64,000 nucleotides of DNA from Sipunculus nudus (Eukaryota > Annelida > Sipuncula > Golfingiida > Sipunculidae), in contig CM049316.1 of assembly GCA_026874595.1 (NCBI GenBank), positions 54,381,676 to 54,445,675 of the forward strand. The letters are read 5' to 3'. Below the pieces are notes generated by a model. The model did no database searches and had not been told where the DNA came from. It saw only the letters and a program-made list of their open reading frames with translations. The translations under genes were made by a program, and so were the position numbers. Of the stretch, positions 12,908 to 27,900 are shown piece by piece (positions within the stretch are counted from its first letter, which is position 1; every line of letters begins with the position of its first letter).

Positions 12908-15900
12908 GTAAGTACATAAGCTCAATGTACAGAAGAAAAGTAGACTGCCCTTTAATTTACATGCCAGGTTATTGGTTATTGAATGAAATATCAGTCCTCA
13001 AACAAAGAACCCAGACAGCGCCTCGCACAAAATGGCCGAAATTTTCTAAGTCCGGTCGGCTCGTTGACTCATGAGAGTAGCGTGGCTCAGCGGGTGCGGT
13101 TGAATATTGTGTACCGTATGTAAGTTGCAATTCAGTAAAACATTGCAGGTCAACAGTTCAAAGTATTACAAATCCTTCTGTTTTCCTTTCAGGCTTCGAA
13201 GCCACCATCAGCCTCGCCAGACAGTGGAGTTGCAGGTATGTTAAAATGAATGAAGTGGTGGGAGAGTCGTGAAAACGGCTAAGTCCCACATCAGGGGCGA
13301 GATAAACGTGTCGGGTGGTGTGTGCTCGTATGATAGGTGTAATTGGGTATCACTGGTACTTGGTGGCTGCGTGATAATGTTAGAATCCACACTGGTGGTG
13401 ACAAGGCCGATTTTCCCAGAATTTCAGAACTTTTTTTCCCCATCGTGACTATCTTCACTCAGCACGGCCACGCGACCAAGTCCTTCACTGGTTGTGAATG
13501 GGTCCAGTGTTTTGCTCAACTGGTGGCCGTGTGCCTCCCTTGTGACTGGGTTGTACAACACTAGACTTTAAAATACTTGAAGCATGTTGACAGTTTGAGC
13601 ATTGAAGCAATTGCAGATCTTATACTTAATATACTAATATGTTAAATTCATGAATATAAGTAATTATAGAATTATTAATTATTGAATATTGTAATTTTGG
13701 AGCGAGTATAGAATCCGGTCTACATGGACGAGGTTGTGGGTGTTTACGGACGGACGTAATGATGTATAGGATTCGTGTAATGTATAAGTAAGAGGAATGT
13801 CGATGTCATATCATCAGCCATGTCATGGCTTATGTGCGGATTACTACTAATATGAGACGGTCTAGTCAGTTTAGACCTATCTTGGAAATGAAGACCGGAT
13901 TCTCTACTTGGGCCGTAATTTTTTGTATTACTAGTCTCGGTGTCAGGTGATATTATTGGTGGTGATTTATAAAAGTAAAATGTAGATAAGATTTCTGACA
14001 CTGTTGGCTTTCATGTAGTACCAGCAAAATAATTCACTCCAGTGACAATTTTTGTCATCCCTAAATCTAACTGTTCAGTCATTCACTCACATATACATGT
14101 ATGTTATTTCAGTTAATTTTTTTTTTATCAAATACCTACATACTGAGTTTTTTGTATGAAATAAATAAGAAGTGATGGAAAAAATACCATCACAGTTGTA
14201 ATTGCATGTAATTAGATTTGTGTGTGCAAAAAATCATCTTAAGTCATTTAGAACATATTAACTTTTTTTAAAGATTTTGTTTACAAAGCTGCTATCCTCA
14301 GTTTTCTATGTATAGAACAAGGAATGGATGTATATTGGAAACTATCTTCTGCTTCAGTAATTTTAATTACTTTAATGGTATTGAGAACATATCCATATGA
14401 TGAAAAAGACCCAAATGCTGAGACCAGCACCATTTAGTTTAGTCTCCATCAATAATAGCAATTTATGGTTTAGCCTGGTTCCATGCTGCTTCCATAGTAT
14501 TTTTTTTAACTGTACACAGTAAATAGTGTATTGCATGTTGTATTGTAAGATTATGTTGTCTCAGTATGACAAATGTTTAAATTTCAAGTGTTCAGAAAAT
14601 TTTTTTTCTCTACATACATGAATTCTGAGTGAACAGGATATTGCAAGGGTTTATGTTTTCGTTAACTGCTGAACCACTTTTTATGAGTAATATGTCATCA
14701 TGCCAGTGACACCATTAGGGTTTTGATTAAACATCCTCTTTGATCACTTTTTATGTTGTTCTCCTGTAAGTGTTTCAGCTACGCAACATAACAGATGTAG
14801 TTGTTATGTTATATGAGGCATGTCTGATTGACTCAGTTGTCACTACTAGAAAATAATTGCAGGAAATATTCAGCTTACATGCTGTGTAGAAAGAAAAGTT
14901 TAGTTCAAAGTAACAGTATTTAACATAATTGGAATTTGAATGTGTTTTTAGTGTCTCTTTACACTGAATCCAAAATGTGTAATATAAAAAGGTCAAATGT
15001 ATGCATGTAATAATGTTACAAATGCTACTTGTATATGGTGAGAAATATAAATGTCAAAGGTTAATTAGTAATAAATTTTCTCAGGTACAGATGAACTGCT
15101 ACTCTAAAATTTGATACTTGCCTTAAATATTTCCCTATGACAATGAAAATATATTAAGACGATACAAAATAACTGTTAGTTTTTGTATAAAATATTACTT
15201 TTATGATTTAATTTTTTTCACTGTTTATTTCACAAATTGTATTATTCACTGCATATTTTACATATTCAGGTAAAAGTCAAAACAAACCACTGTTGATCAG
15301 TTTGGCATTAACTCTGCTGATATATTCTCTACAGTGATCAATTTTTGGTGCTTTGTCCGTCAGCTGTCCTGCCTTTCATTAGCAGGGCATAAATGGTAAC
15401 TGCTGGTCCTAGAAACTTCTAAGTGAACATCCAAGGAGGTCAATAAAAAATCTCCTTGGAAACCCGAAATAAGGTCACTGTGACCTATACCCTCCGAGCG
15501 ATGGGGCTTAAAAAATACCCCTCAGAATAATAAAAAATATAATACAAAACCTCCAATATCTTGATAATTAATGCATGGATTGTCATGAATCTTGCCTCGA
15601 ATATTGACCATGACTAGTTTTGTCAGTTCTTCAAAAGTGGTGGCACCACCTGTATTTTTTGTTATTTTAACAAATATTTTTCTATTTTTTTACTATAAAA
15701 TGACAACAATCACAGCAGTTTCTCAGCTGTAATTACATCTTGTGTCTCAAAACCTGTTGTGTTTATTGATCACAAGTGGATGCTATATAGTAATCACCCT
15801 GTCTGTCTGTTCATCTGTCCATCCACACAAATTTGTTTCCAGATGATAACTCTAGGTTGTATTGACACATGGATTTCAAACTTGACTTACGTATGGCCCA

Positions 15901-18900
15901 CCACTAAAACAAGAACCTGTATGATTTTGGGGTCACAAAGTCAAAGGTCAAGGTCACAGGACTCACTAATTTAAAAAAATATTATGGCTGAATTTTAAGC
16001 CAAGCTTTACATCCGAAACTTTCCATTTTGTGCATTTAGCTGACTTGCCAGTATGGGGAGAGCATAAATGAATTTTGGGACACATGGTCAAGGTCACAGG
16101 GGCCATCTGTTCGCAAATTAGTTTCCAGACGATTATTCCAGTTTAGTTTTACATATTGGTTTCAAACTTAACTTATATATGACTCACCACTAAAGGAAGA
16201 ACCGTGTCCATTTTTGGGTCAAAGGTCAAGGTCAGGACTAATTTCTTTAAAAAGAATGCATATCCATTTGAAGCCAAACTTTTCATCACAAACCCTCCAT
16301 CTTTAAGATATTGCATACCTGTCAATAGGGGAAGATTCTGTTCAGTTTTGGGGTCATGAGGTCAGAGGTCAAGGTCACAGTACCCACTTATTTAGAAAGA
16401 TTGTGGATGCATTTTAAGCCAAACTTTTCATCCCAAACCTTGCATCTTGCACATATAGCTTAGCTGCCAATAGGGGAAGAACCTGATTGATTTTGGGTCA
16501 CAAGGTCAATGGTCATGGTCACAGGGGCCCGTCTGTCCACATATTTGTTTCTGGATGATAACTCCAGTTTGTTTTGATATTTGGTTTCAGTTTTGACTTA
16601 TATATGACCCACCAATAATGTTAGAACCCTTCTGATTTTGGGGTCATAAGGCCAAAGGTCAAGGTCACAGGACCCACTTCTTTAAAAAGATAGTTGATGT
16701 ATTTTTAGCAAAACTTTCTGTCCCAAACCTTCTATCTTCCAGATATTGCTCACTTGCCAGTAGTAGAAGTAACTTATGGATTATGGGGTCACAAGGTCAA
16801 GGTCATGGGGGCCATCTATCCACATATTATTTTCCAGATGATAACACCTGTTTGGTTTGATATATTGGTTTCAAACTTGACTTTTATATGACCAACCACT
16901 AAAGCAAGAACTGTTATGGGGTCATGAGATCAAAGGTCAGTGTCACAGGACCCACTACTTGAGAAAGACTGTGGATGCATTTTAAGCCAAACTTTTCATC
17001 TTAATCCTTCCATCTTTGACATGAGGTCACCTGCCAATATGGGAAGTTTCCTTTTGATTTTGGGTTCACTAGGTCAAAGGTTAAGGTCACAGGGCCCATC
17101 CGTTCACAAATTAGTTTTATATGGATGATAACTCCAGTTTGGGTAGACAGGTTGGCTTCAAACTGATCATAGGACCAATATTTTGGAAAACCTCATAAAC
17201 ATATATCCTTATAGACAAATACAGATGAGTGTCAAGACCCATGGGTCCCTAGTTATCACAGCAACAGAGATCCATAAATAATCTTTATTTTTTGTGATGG
17301 TACTCTTAGTTAGAATTATCTACTCATGGTAATATCTTTCTAGGAATACTTTATATGATATATTATAATTTTGTGAATCGATACCGATATGAAGTTGCAG
17401 AGGGCACATTTGTCAATTTTTAAAGGAACCACACACCATGCTTGGGTTTTGATATATATCCAGACACATATAAACATGATCTGACCATTTCATTGACTCA
17501 AGCATATATGAGAGTCCCAATAAGGCTGTATGAACAGATAAATTAACATTAGAGACTCAACCGACTGATGACCAAGTGCCTTGTAATCCTTTATCCCTCA
17601 GTAAAAACATTTGAGTCTATAAATTAAAGAACCCTTTATTTTCCCGGCTCTGCCTGACTCTGAATCATCAATCACAGTTACTGAATGCAATGTTGAAACA
17701 TCTCTTTAATTAACCCTTTACTGTTTACAAGCCACTAAAGAGCACTCTAAATAGGCAACTAGAATGCTATGATATGTATAGATTCTTTCAGGACAAAATA
17801 TTGCATATTATTTCTAAGTTTCAATGATTTTGAATAATCTTCAGCAAACCCTCTTAGTGGGAACTGTTGAAAATTTGATAAAGATACAAAAAAAAGCTTG
17901 AAAAGATATGGCTGTTAGTATAAATATAAATAGTGTCAGAATTTGTCGGAAATCTAAAATAAATGTAAACAGTAAATATTTCTTAAGTCACAAAAATGCC
18001 ATCTGCCACTACATTTATTGTGCCCAAAAGTGTCAGTTCTGTAATATTGTTTTTTTATGCCCTTGCCACAAAGTGGCCGGGGCATATAGTTTCACCCCTG
18101 TCTGTCATTCCATCCTTCCGTCTTTCTGAAATCAAACAGTTGTACAGACCTTTCTTTGCAATACCTGCAGATATTGGCCTGATTTTTTTGGATGTGGGCA
18201 GATAATGACCATTTACAGATTCCAGTTTGCGTTTTGTCCCGGTTGACCTACTTTTGTCCGTTTGACAGCTCCTGAACATAGAAAATTTCATGAAAAATAG
18301 AAATTTTCATGATAAATGCACATGTATGGCCCTTTTTCACAATGCATACAGATATTGGCCTAATTTTTGGTGTGTGAATGCATAATGACCACTAACAGAT
18401 CCATTTCGCGTTTTGTCCCAGTTGACCTACTTTTGACTTTATGATGGCTCCTGAACATAGGAAAATTTCATGAAAAATTGAAATTTTCATGATAAACGCA
18501 CATGTACAGATTTTTTTTGCAATGCTAGCAGATATTAGCCTAAATTTTGCTGTGTGGGCAAATTATGACTAGCTACAGATCGAGTTTGCATTTCGTCCTG
18601 GTGGACCTAATTTTCACCATATGACGGCTCCTTAACAAAGAAAATTTCATGAAAAAATAGAAATTTTCCAGACAAATGCACATGTACGGCCCTTTTTTTG
18701 CAAAGCCCGCAGATATTGGCCTAATTTTTTGTGTGTGGCAGCAAAATGACCACTTGCAGATTGAGTTCGCATTTTGTCCCAGTTGACCAACTTTTTACTG
18801 TATGACAGCTCCTGAACATAGAAAATTTCATGAAAAATTGAAATTTTCATTATATTGGCACATGTACAGACTTTTTTTCACCGTGCCTGCAGATATTAGC

Positions 18901-21900
18901 CTGATTTTTGGTGTGTGGCTGGATCATGACCAGTTACAGATTGAGTTTGCCTTTTGTCCTGTATGACGGCCAAAAGAACAGAAAATTTCATGCAAATAGA
19001 AATTTTCATAATAAATTCACATGTACAGACTTTTTTCAAGTGCTTGCAGATATTGACCTGATTTATTGTACCTCGCCATATCATGACCAGTTACAGATTG
19101 AGTTTGCGTTTCATCGCAGTTGTCTTACTTTTAACTGTATGAGGGCTCCTGAACATAGAAAATTTCTTAAACATTGAAATTTTCATTAGAAATGCACAAG
19201 TACGGCCTTTGTTTGCGATGCTTGCAGATATTGGCCTTATTTTTGGTGTGTGCCTGCATAATGACCACTTACAGATCAAGTTCACATTTTGTCCTGGTTC
19301 ACCTACTTTTGACTGTATGACAGCTCCTGAACATGGAAAATTTTACACTATATTTCTTATTTGCTCCAGGCCGGGACATTTGTCATTCCGACACATCTAG
19401 TTTTCTTTCTGGCACTCACTGAGATAATACTAATTGTCAATTGATCTATTTATTTACCTGTGTGGAGGGAATGTTATTGTGTTCACTTGATTGTGTGTGT
19501 GTGTTTGTCTGCACAATAATTGACAGTATCACAGGTTTTATTGAAATTTATCATGTGCATTGATATTGTGAAAATGTCCAAGAAGTTCAATTTTGGTGTA
19601 AATCGAAGCGTAAATAAACCATGAATGAGTGATTTGTGGGGTTTATTAGCACATATGTACACCAGGATGTAGCATGTGACGATGTGGCCATCTTTGGAAA
19701 GCAAGTCATGATGTAACAGAGGACAAAGACATCAATCTACAATCCGTTTCCCGTACATCCGGGTGGGGGTGGGGGGGGATAGGTTTTCTGTTTATTATGT
19801 TTATAGGCAAGGACAGCAATACCCCTATGTCCAGGGTGTTTTCAAAATATTTTCAGTTAAAAAGCACCCAGAAATAACAGGTTTAATTTACATTCCATGG
19901 CAACAACTTTGAACACTATCTCCATGCAGGGTTTGCGTCTTCATATCTGACGCTTGTTTTAAGTAAATATGTTTTTGTTTATTATAAATTTCTTTTCATA
20001 TCTTCTTATGTTTGATCAGTTTAGTGAATCTGGTTAACTGAAATATGAAGTTACCCAGTCATTTGTTCCATTTCGGGGTAAATTTAATTTTATATTTGAT
20101 AATTATTTAAAGGGTATCTTATATATATGAATTACACAAGCTAGCCTCATTAGTCAAACTTAACACCTATGTTGTTAAAGGGACAAAATCAGGAGCAATA
20201 TTTTGCCTATTCTTTCACACTATCAGTTTAGTTTTGCTTGTTACAAAAGTTTCCTAGCAGAATCATCCCATGTCATGAGTTTTATTTTTTTATCCATGGC
20301 TTATATACACCTGGTTAAGTCACAAGTCCTGACTGTCTTCTGACCAATTATTACACAGAACTAGACAGCTTGTCATAAACTGCATGAATATCATGTATGA
20401 AAAGATAAAATAAGCAGGTATGCTGCTTTTGATGTCTATAATCAGGTGATTGAAATGTGTAATTGTAATAACCTGTAATTAATTGCAATTTTCAATAAAT
20501 TGGATGAAATTTGTAATTGCATGGGCGAAATTTAATTTCAGGTTATTTTAATTGTAATGATTACAAACTTAATTATAATGATTAATAAGACTCTCTTGGG
20601 TAAGGATTATAAGTATGCAATAAGCATGATAATTACTAAATTAGTATGCCTTATATTTACTGGCCTTTATTTGAGGCGATTTTTTTTTTTTTTAGCAAAT
20701 GCCTCTGCTTCCATATAGGTAAAGTAATAGACTTTCATAATGCACACATATATCCAGAGCTACACTAGAACAAGTATGGTCTTGCTAAATTTCACTGAAA
20801 TGAACAATTTTTTGGCTGGAGCATATTCATACTGATCTGATTTCATCAGTGTTTATCTGCTTATTAACTGACACTGAGAGATTCACAGAGACAAAAGAGG
20901 CTAATGATCTGGGACCTCTGAATTACCTCAAGTGGATGGCCCATGATGTAAACAGAGATAGCTATGAAGATAGCAGGGCTGTCTCAGTTGGCTGACTGTA
21001 GCTGACTGTCTCCACTGTTTCCTGTGACAGGCATGGCCTGGGGCATCTGGACATCTCACTACTTATCATTCATAAAGAAAATAAGCATAGTTATTTCCTA
21101 TTACTATCTTCATTGCGTCAAATTGTAATATATTATATATTCAGCATGTTTATATTTATATAATTATTCATGTGAAATATGAACATCTCTGAGTGTCTTT
21201 AAAATAACATTAATTAAAATTTCAGTGATTTCGACAACACTAATAATAATGGGCACTGACATTGTAATTAACGACTCCAGGATCTGTGTGTTGATTGTGA
21301 AGGATCAGTAGCTTATAAGGATTAATGATCATTAAAGGTTTGAACCAACATTTGTTTCCACTAATGATTTAATTAGTGCCAATGGCCACACAAGTTTTAA
21401 AAAAAAGCTCACATATGTGTAAACTTTTAGCAGCTGATGCATCTGGCAACTAGTCTGTCTTTAAATGCATATTATTCACAGCCTGAACTGTTTAGTTTAT
21501 GATCATGGCCTTTATTAGGGACAAACTTGTGTCTGTAATTGGACACAAAGGAGACAAACATTTGATTTGAGAATTCTGTGTTTTATTTTTTAACCAGCAG
21601 GTTAATAACCTCATAGCATGAATATGGATCACCTTCACACATTACTCAAGGTCATAGAGGCAATCCTGCTAAAATGATGTTACTGTTAGCACAATAACCT
21701 CAAAAAGAATTACAGGCACAGTCACCCAACTTATATCATTAAAGCATCATATGACAGTAACAAGTAATTCAGTTGTTACCTTCCACAGGTATAAAGGAGA
21801 ACGGCACTCAGAATCATGTGTCCTCCCCAAACCACCTGAAGGTCAACCACAGCAGCAGCAAGAGCTCAAGCAGTGGTGACAAACACAACAGCTCTCTTCA

Positions 21901-24900
21901 CAAGAGCAGCAGCGACAAGCATCACCGCTCCAGCAGCAGTGATCCCAGCAAGCACAAGAGCAGCTCATCTCATGGTGACAAGCACAGGAGCAGCTCCTCG
22001 CACGGTGACAAGCACAAAAGCAGTTCCAGCAGCTCATCAAAGCATCATAGTAGCAGCCACTCCAGCTCCAAAGACTTGTCCAAAAGTAAGCATAGCTCCA
22101 GCTCATCCAAAGACTCCTCCAAGCATAAGCATCGCGATGGACACTCATCATCATCATCTTCTAAGCACAAGGATGGGCATTCATCATCTTCATCAAAAGA
22201 ACGATCCAAGGACGGTCATCACTCCTCCAGCAAGCACAAAGACGGCAGCAGCAGCTCCAAACATAGAGATGGTGAGCACAAGTCAAAAGAACACCGGCAC
22301 AGCAGTGATAAACATAAGGATAAGCATCGGGAGAAAAACAGGGAAAGCTCTTCATCCAAACCAAAGGAGGAAGGAAAGCCCTCATCAGAGGTCAAGGTCA
22401 AGACTGGGGAACATAGTTCAAAGTCGCCAGAACCAAAGGTGAAGTCACCTGACAGGGGGATGAAATCCCCCGAGAGGAGTGTCAAATCTCCGGATATAAA
22501 AATCAAAGAGGAACCAATGTCTCCGAGCAAGGTCAAACATGAGGTCAAGCAGGAGAAGACACCTGAAGTCACAGTCAAGCAGGAGGTCCGAGACGACAGC
22601 GAGGATGACATGCCTCTAGTGAGTAATAACTGTTTCTTAAGTTAATCTTTAAATCAGTAAATACTAATTTAGGTATTGCTCTTAAACTTGGCAGAAATCT
22701 TTGAAAAGTTTTAAAAAATTCAATTCAACCACGTACCAGCACCTTCTTACCTAGTAGCGGCGTCAGTCCAATGTCGCCCAGGGAGTCCCCTGTGGTCCAT
22801 CAAACTTTTGTTACGTCTTCATATCTCGGGACGCAATATGCTTCTCTCCCCAGTCCCTTCTGTCCTCCCTTCACGAGAGCTACTTCCGTTTGTTTTTCCT
22901 TTTCCCACTAAATGGCCATTTTACTTTATAAAGAGTTCCGACAGTTATCAATCTTAAACTTGGCAGAAATCCAGTTTTGCTCAGACTATGATACAGTTCC
23001 CTAGATTGGAGTCTTAATGTCTGACAGATCTTCCAAAGACTTCTTCTGTTTTTAGTGTGAAAAAGAAGTAAAACTATAAATTATCTTGTGTGAACCAGTA
23101 TATCTCTCATTTGGTGTGTGATGTCATGCAAGTTCACGTCCCCATACTACCAAGTCATGAGCTAGTTGATGGTGCTTGCTGCAGTACTTTAGGTCACTTA
23201 ATATTGCTGTATTTCTTGTTCAACTGCACTAAGTAAAAGCACTGTAGCAAAGCTCACTTCATCTGCTAGATTATGAATGTAAGGCTCTTCATAGAACAGA
23301 AATTAGATTATAAGATTTATTGTCTATTGTAAGTTTTAAGATTGATCAGAATTAGATGTTGTTTTAAAGGCATGCGGACATTTGAATCAACAGTAAACAT
23401 TTGTTTGTCTTTCTTAAGACAAATAGTGTAAGAAATGGAGTACAGGTTTCTGGAGTAAGAAATGGAGTAAAGTGGACATCTTTTTTTCTCATTTAAAATT
23501 TTCATTGCATAGCCTAGCACAAACAGTGTCATTCTTACAAAGAGGACACGCCTAATGCTTGAACAGATAAGTTAGACATGGAATACCCTGTTTAGGGGTC
23601 ATAGTTATTGTATGTTTAATATTTTTACTTATGATGTATTAATATAAATATTACAGAGTGCCCGCATGCCACAGCCGGCTAAGGTGAAGGCAGAAAAGAG
23701 AAGGGCTGATTCTGATGATGATGATGAACCACTGTCAGCCAGGTAAGAACATTTTTTCAATATGTTGATATTGATATTTATTCAGGTGATTCTCATCTTC
23801 CTTACCTTGTTTCAGTATCAAACATTCAGTAATAGCATATACCAGCTAATTTTCACAAAATAATAATCATGTTCATGTTGTATTTACATTTGACTTCTGA
23901 CTATAATGACTTAGTTATGCTGCATGAGGTATTTTCTTAATATGTTTTTGTCTTTGTATTTTGTCAGATTGGACAAAGCCAAGAAACAGAAGAAGGTTAA
24001 GACAGAGAAGGAGACTGTTAAAAGGAAAATGTCTGAACCTGACTCACCAGTAAGTTTTCTGTACCGGGGCAGCCTGGTACTGTCAGTATTAGTTTTGGGA
24101 CCTTAGGGTTTGGATTACCATGATATCTTACAGCTGTGGTAATTGTATGATATCTTCCCTATTAACATGATACATATTTTTGTCCGCAGGTTTGGTACAC
24201 AAACATGCCCTTTCAGAATTATTTTCTTTATTCATTGTAATGCATGCCATAAATTCAGAAATCCTATATGAAAAATATATGGAGAATGGTATGTTCAAAA
24301 TGGGGATGTTCAACAAACTGATAGTCATGTTTTGGCACAAAGTTATGACAGTTGTGATATGTTGAGAAGTGCTGGAGTTTGCAGACCAGATATTGATATT
24401 GCAATATCACAATATACTGCATTAAATTTTGTATCATCATGAAATAGAAACCTGATATTGTCCCAATCCTAGCCAACATTTTGATATTTATTTTTACCAC
24501 AAATTTAAGAAGCCAAATCAGAGGAACAACTAGCATTTCTGATTATTGATTCTTTGGATGCTGTGTAAGCACCAAACAAATAATTAGATTTCCCAACTTC
24601 AGTTTGAATATAGGAAATAGTTGGTAATCAGTGTTTGAATAATTAAAAGAGTCCATTGTGTATACCAGTTCTGTTTATACTGAATCATCTGGTCATTTGG
24701 TGGTGTGTTAATCAAATTTTTAGATCTTCTACAAGTTATGATATTAGAACACTAATTTAAAATTGTATAAAGTAGTAAAATTGTATTACCCAAAAAACTT
24801 TGTAATTGATAGATAATCTATATTTGGAGAATTTGGATTTGAATTGAATAAATGGGTGTGTATCTTAGACTTTTTGTTCTTACATGCACTGGATTCATGA

Positions 24901-27900
24901 GAAACTGCTGTTTCTTTTGTCAGTTGAGTTAAATTAATAGTTATTGTTTGCAAATCTTCCAGCAGAAAAAGAAGAAGAAAAAGAAGGATGAGGCAGGAGT
25001 TAAATCACCAAAGAAGAAGGCAAAGGAAGAAGAAGAAGATAAGAAGTGGAAATGGTGAGAATTCTGACTGTTGAATGCAATATTTTTGGTGTTTTATAAA
25101 TGTTGTATTCTGATGGGAAGATATTTTATATCCCTGAAAATGGATTTTAATAATAGAACATCACCAAGTCCTGAGTCATGAAAAATGGATCCAGTCCTGT
25201 TGAAATAATTTTATATTTAAATGTTACCATGTTTATAAATAATTTCATTTCTTTTAGTCAGCCCCCTTCCCCCAACCAAAGATATTTGGTTAAATATGTA
25301 AGAAAACTTCGTTCAGTCAGCATCAGTTCTTAAGCACACCAGTATGTGGGATATATTTTCTCATGTGACACACTTTTAGCTCAGCTGTTAGTCAACTGAG
25401 CCGTAGTGATCAGGCTGCGTCTGTCATCAGTCTGTCTGTCTGTCTGTTAATCTGGCACATTTTGACACCATTGAACCTAGAAACCTATTACTGAATATCC
25501 AGTGATGTCCATAAAAAATATCTCTATGGAAACCAGAAATAAATTCACTGTGACAAATATCTCCTAGCAGTGGGGCTCATAAGTACCACCCCCCCCCCCC
25601 CCCCAGAAAAAATTTAAAATTTGACACAAAACCTCCAACATCTTGACAATTTATGCGTGAATTGCTCTGAATTTTGGCTTTAATATGGTCCATGATTTGG
25701 GTTGTTCCCAAAAATTTGTGGCGCCACTTGCATTTTTTCTAATTTTTAAGATTTTTTTCCTATGTTTTTGAGACTGTCAAATGACTGCAATCGAGTCTGA
25801 TTCTCCATTTCAGTTGCATCTAGTGTCTTGAAACGTTAGGTGTATATTGATTATGACTGGTTTCTTCAGTTCCTGAAGACTGGTGGTGCCACCTGTATTT
25901 TTTCTATTTTTATGCCCCCGCCACAAAGTGGCCCGGGCATATAGTTTTACCCATGTCCGTCCTTCCGTCATTCCGAAAATAAACAGTTGTACGGACTTTT
26001 TTTCGCAATGCCTGTAGATATTGGCCTGATTTTTGGTGTGTGGGCAGATATAGACCAGTTACAGATCGAGTTCACGTTTCATCCTGGTTGACCTACTTTT
26101 GACCATTTTACAGCTCCTGAACTTAGAAAATTTTATGAAAAATAGAAATATTCATGACAGATACACATGTACAGACTTTTTTTCGCAGTGCCTGCAGATA
26201 TTGGCCTGATTTTTGGTGTGTTGGCAGATATAGACCAGTTACAGATCAAGTTCGTGTTTCGTCCCGGTTGACCTACTTTTGACCGTTTTACGGCTCCTGA
26301 ACATAGAAAATTTCATGAAAAATAACAATTTTCATGACAAATACACTTGTACAGACTTTTCTTCGCAATACCTGCAGATATTGGCCTGATTTTTGGTGTG
26401 TGGGCAGATAATGACCAGTTACAGATCGAGTTCACGTTTTGTCCCAGTTGACCTTATTTTTGACCGTTTGACGGTGCTCTAACATAGAAAATTTCATAAA
26501 AAAAGTGCTCATGTATGGACTTTTTTTCGCAGTGCCTGCAGATACGGGCCTGATTTTTGGTGTGTAGGCAGATAATGACCAGTTACAGATTGAGTTCTTG
26601 TTTTGTCCCAGTTGACCTACTTTTGACCATTTGACTGCTCCTGAACTTAGAAAGTTTCATGAAAAATAGAAATTTTCATAACAAATGCATATGTACTGAC
26701 TTTTTTTCCTCAATGCCTGCAGATACCACCCTAATTTTTTATGTGTGGGCAGATAATGACAGTTACAGATCGAGTTCGCTTTTCTTCCCGGTTGACCTAC
26801 TTTTGATTGTTTTCGGCTCCTAAACATAGAAAATTTCATGAAAAATAGAAATTTTCATAACAAATGCATAATAATGATATTTACTGACTTTTTTTCCTCA
26901 ATGCCTGCAGATACCACCCTGATTTTTTATGTGTGGGCAGATAATGACAGTTACAGATCGAGTTCGCGTTTCTTCCTGGTTGACCTACTTTTGATTGTTT
27001 TCAGGCTCCTAAACATAGAAAATTTCATGAAAGACAGAAATTTTTTGAAAATGCACATGTATGGACTTTATTTCACAATGCCTGCATATACTGGCATGGT
27101 TTTGGGTGTGTTGCTTGATAATGACCAGTTACAGATCGAGTTTGCATTTTGCCCTTTTTGACCTACTTTTGACCATACGACACCTCCTGAACTTAAAAAA
27201 TTTTTCAAAATTTTACAAATGTTTCTAATTTGCCCCAGGCGGGGGCATTCGTGTCGTTCCAACACATCTAGTTTTACAAATTTTTTCATTTATTTGAGAA
27301 TGATAAATTATATTGAAACTATAAAATTTGCAACTGGTTTCATTGCATATCCTGAAACCTCGTGTGTTATTAGCTCAGCTGACTGAAAGTCATCTGAGCT
27401 ATAGCGATCACTCTTTGTCCGTCGTCCGTCTGTCCGTCTGTCCGTCTGTCCGTCCGTTAACCAGGCACAAATCGTAACCGCTGGACCTAGAACCTTGTAA
27501 CTTGGGATTCTGAGAGGTCCATAAAAAATCTCCTTGGAAACCAGAAATTAGGTCTCTGTTACCCATATCCTTCGAGCTATGGGGCCCCAAAGTACCCCCC
27601 AGAAAAGTCAAAAATTTCATACAAAAACTTCAATATCTCATTAACTGCTTGACTGATGGTCATGATTTTTGGCATACATATTGATCATGAGATGTTACAT
27701 CACTTCCTGCAGACTGGTGGTGCCACCTGTATTTTTCGATTTTTTACGAATTTTTTTCTCTATTTTTGAGACCTTTAAAAATGTGAACATCTGTTAACAA
27801 GGCACAAATCATAAAGACTGGACTTAGAATCTTAATTCTTGACACACTGAGAGGTCCATGTAAAATCTCCTTGGAAACCAGAAATTAGGTCTCTGTTACC

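Larger units (their letters stand above)
13236..21788. other. TOP1 intron 2 (8.6 kb)
   Basis: GTATGT donor to TTCCACAG acceptor. It contains elements A4 (15309-17252) and C1 (18057-19400). The remainder is AT-rich unique sequence with no further gene recognised. Confidence 0.75.

Noticed and set aside
21843-22611. Overlapping open frames on the minus strand and in a second + frame over TOP1 exon 3
   Set aside because: They are shadows of the biased Ser/His/Lys codons; the TOP1 frame is fixed by phase with both neighbouring exons.
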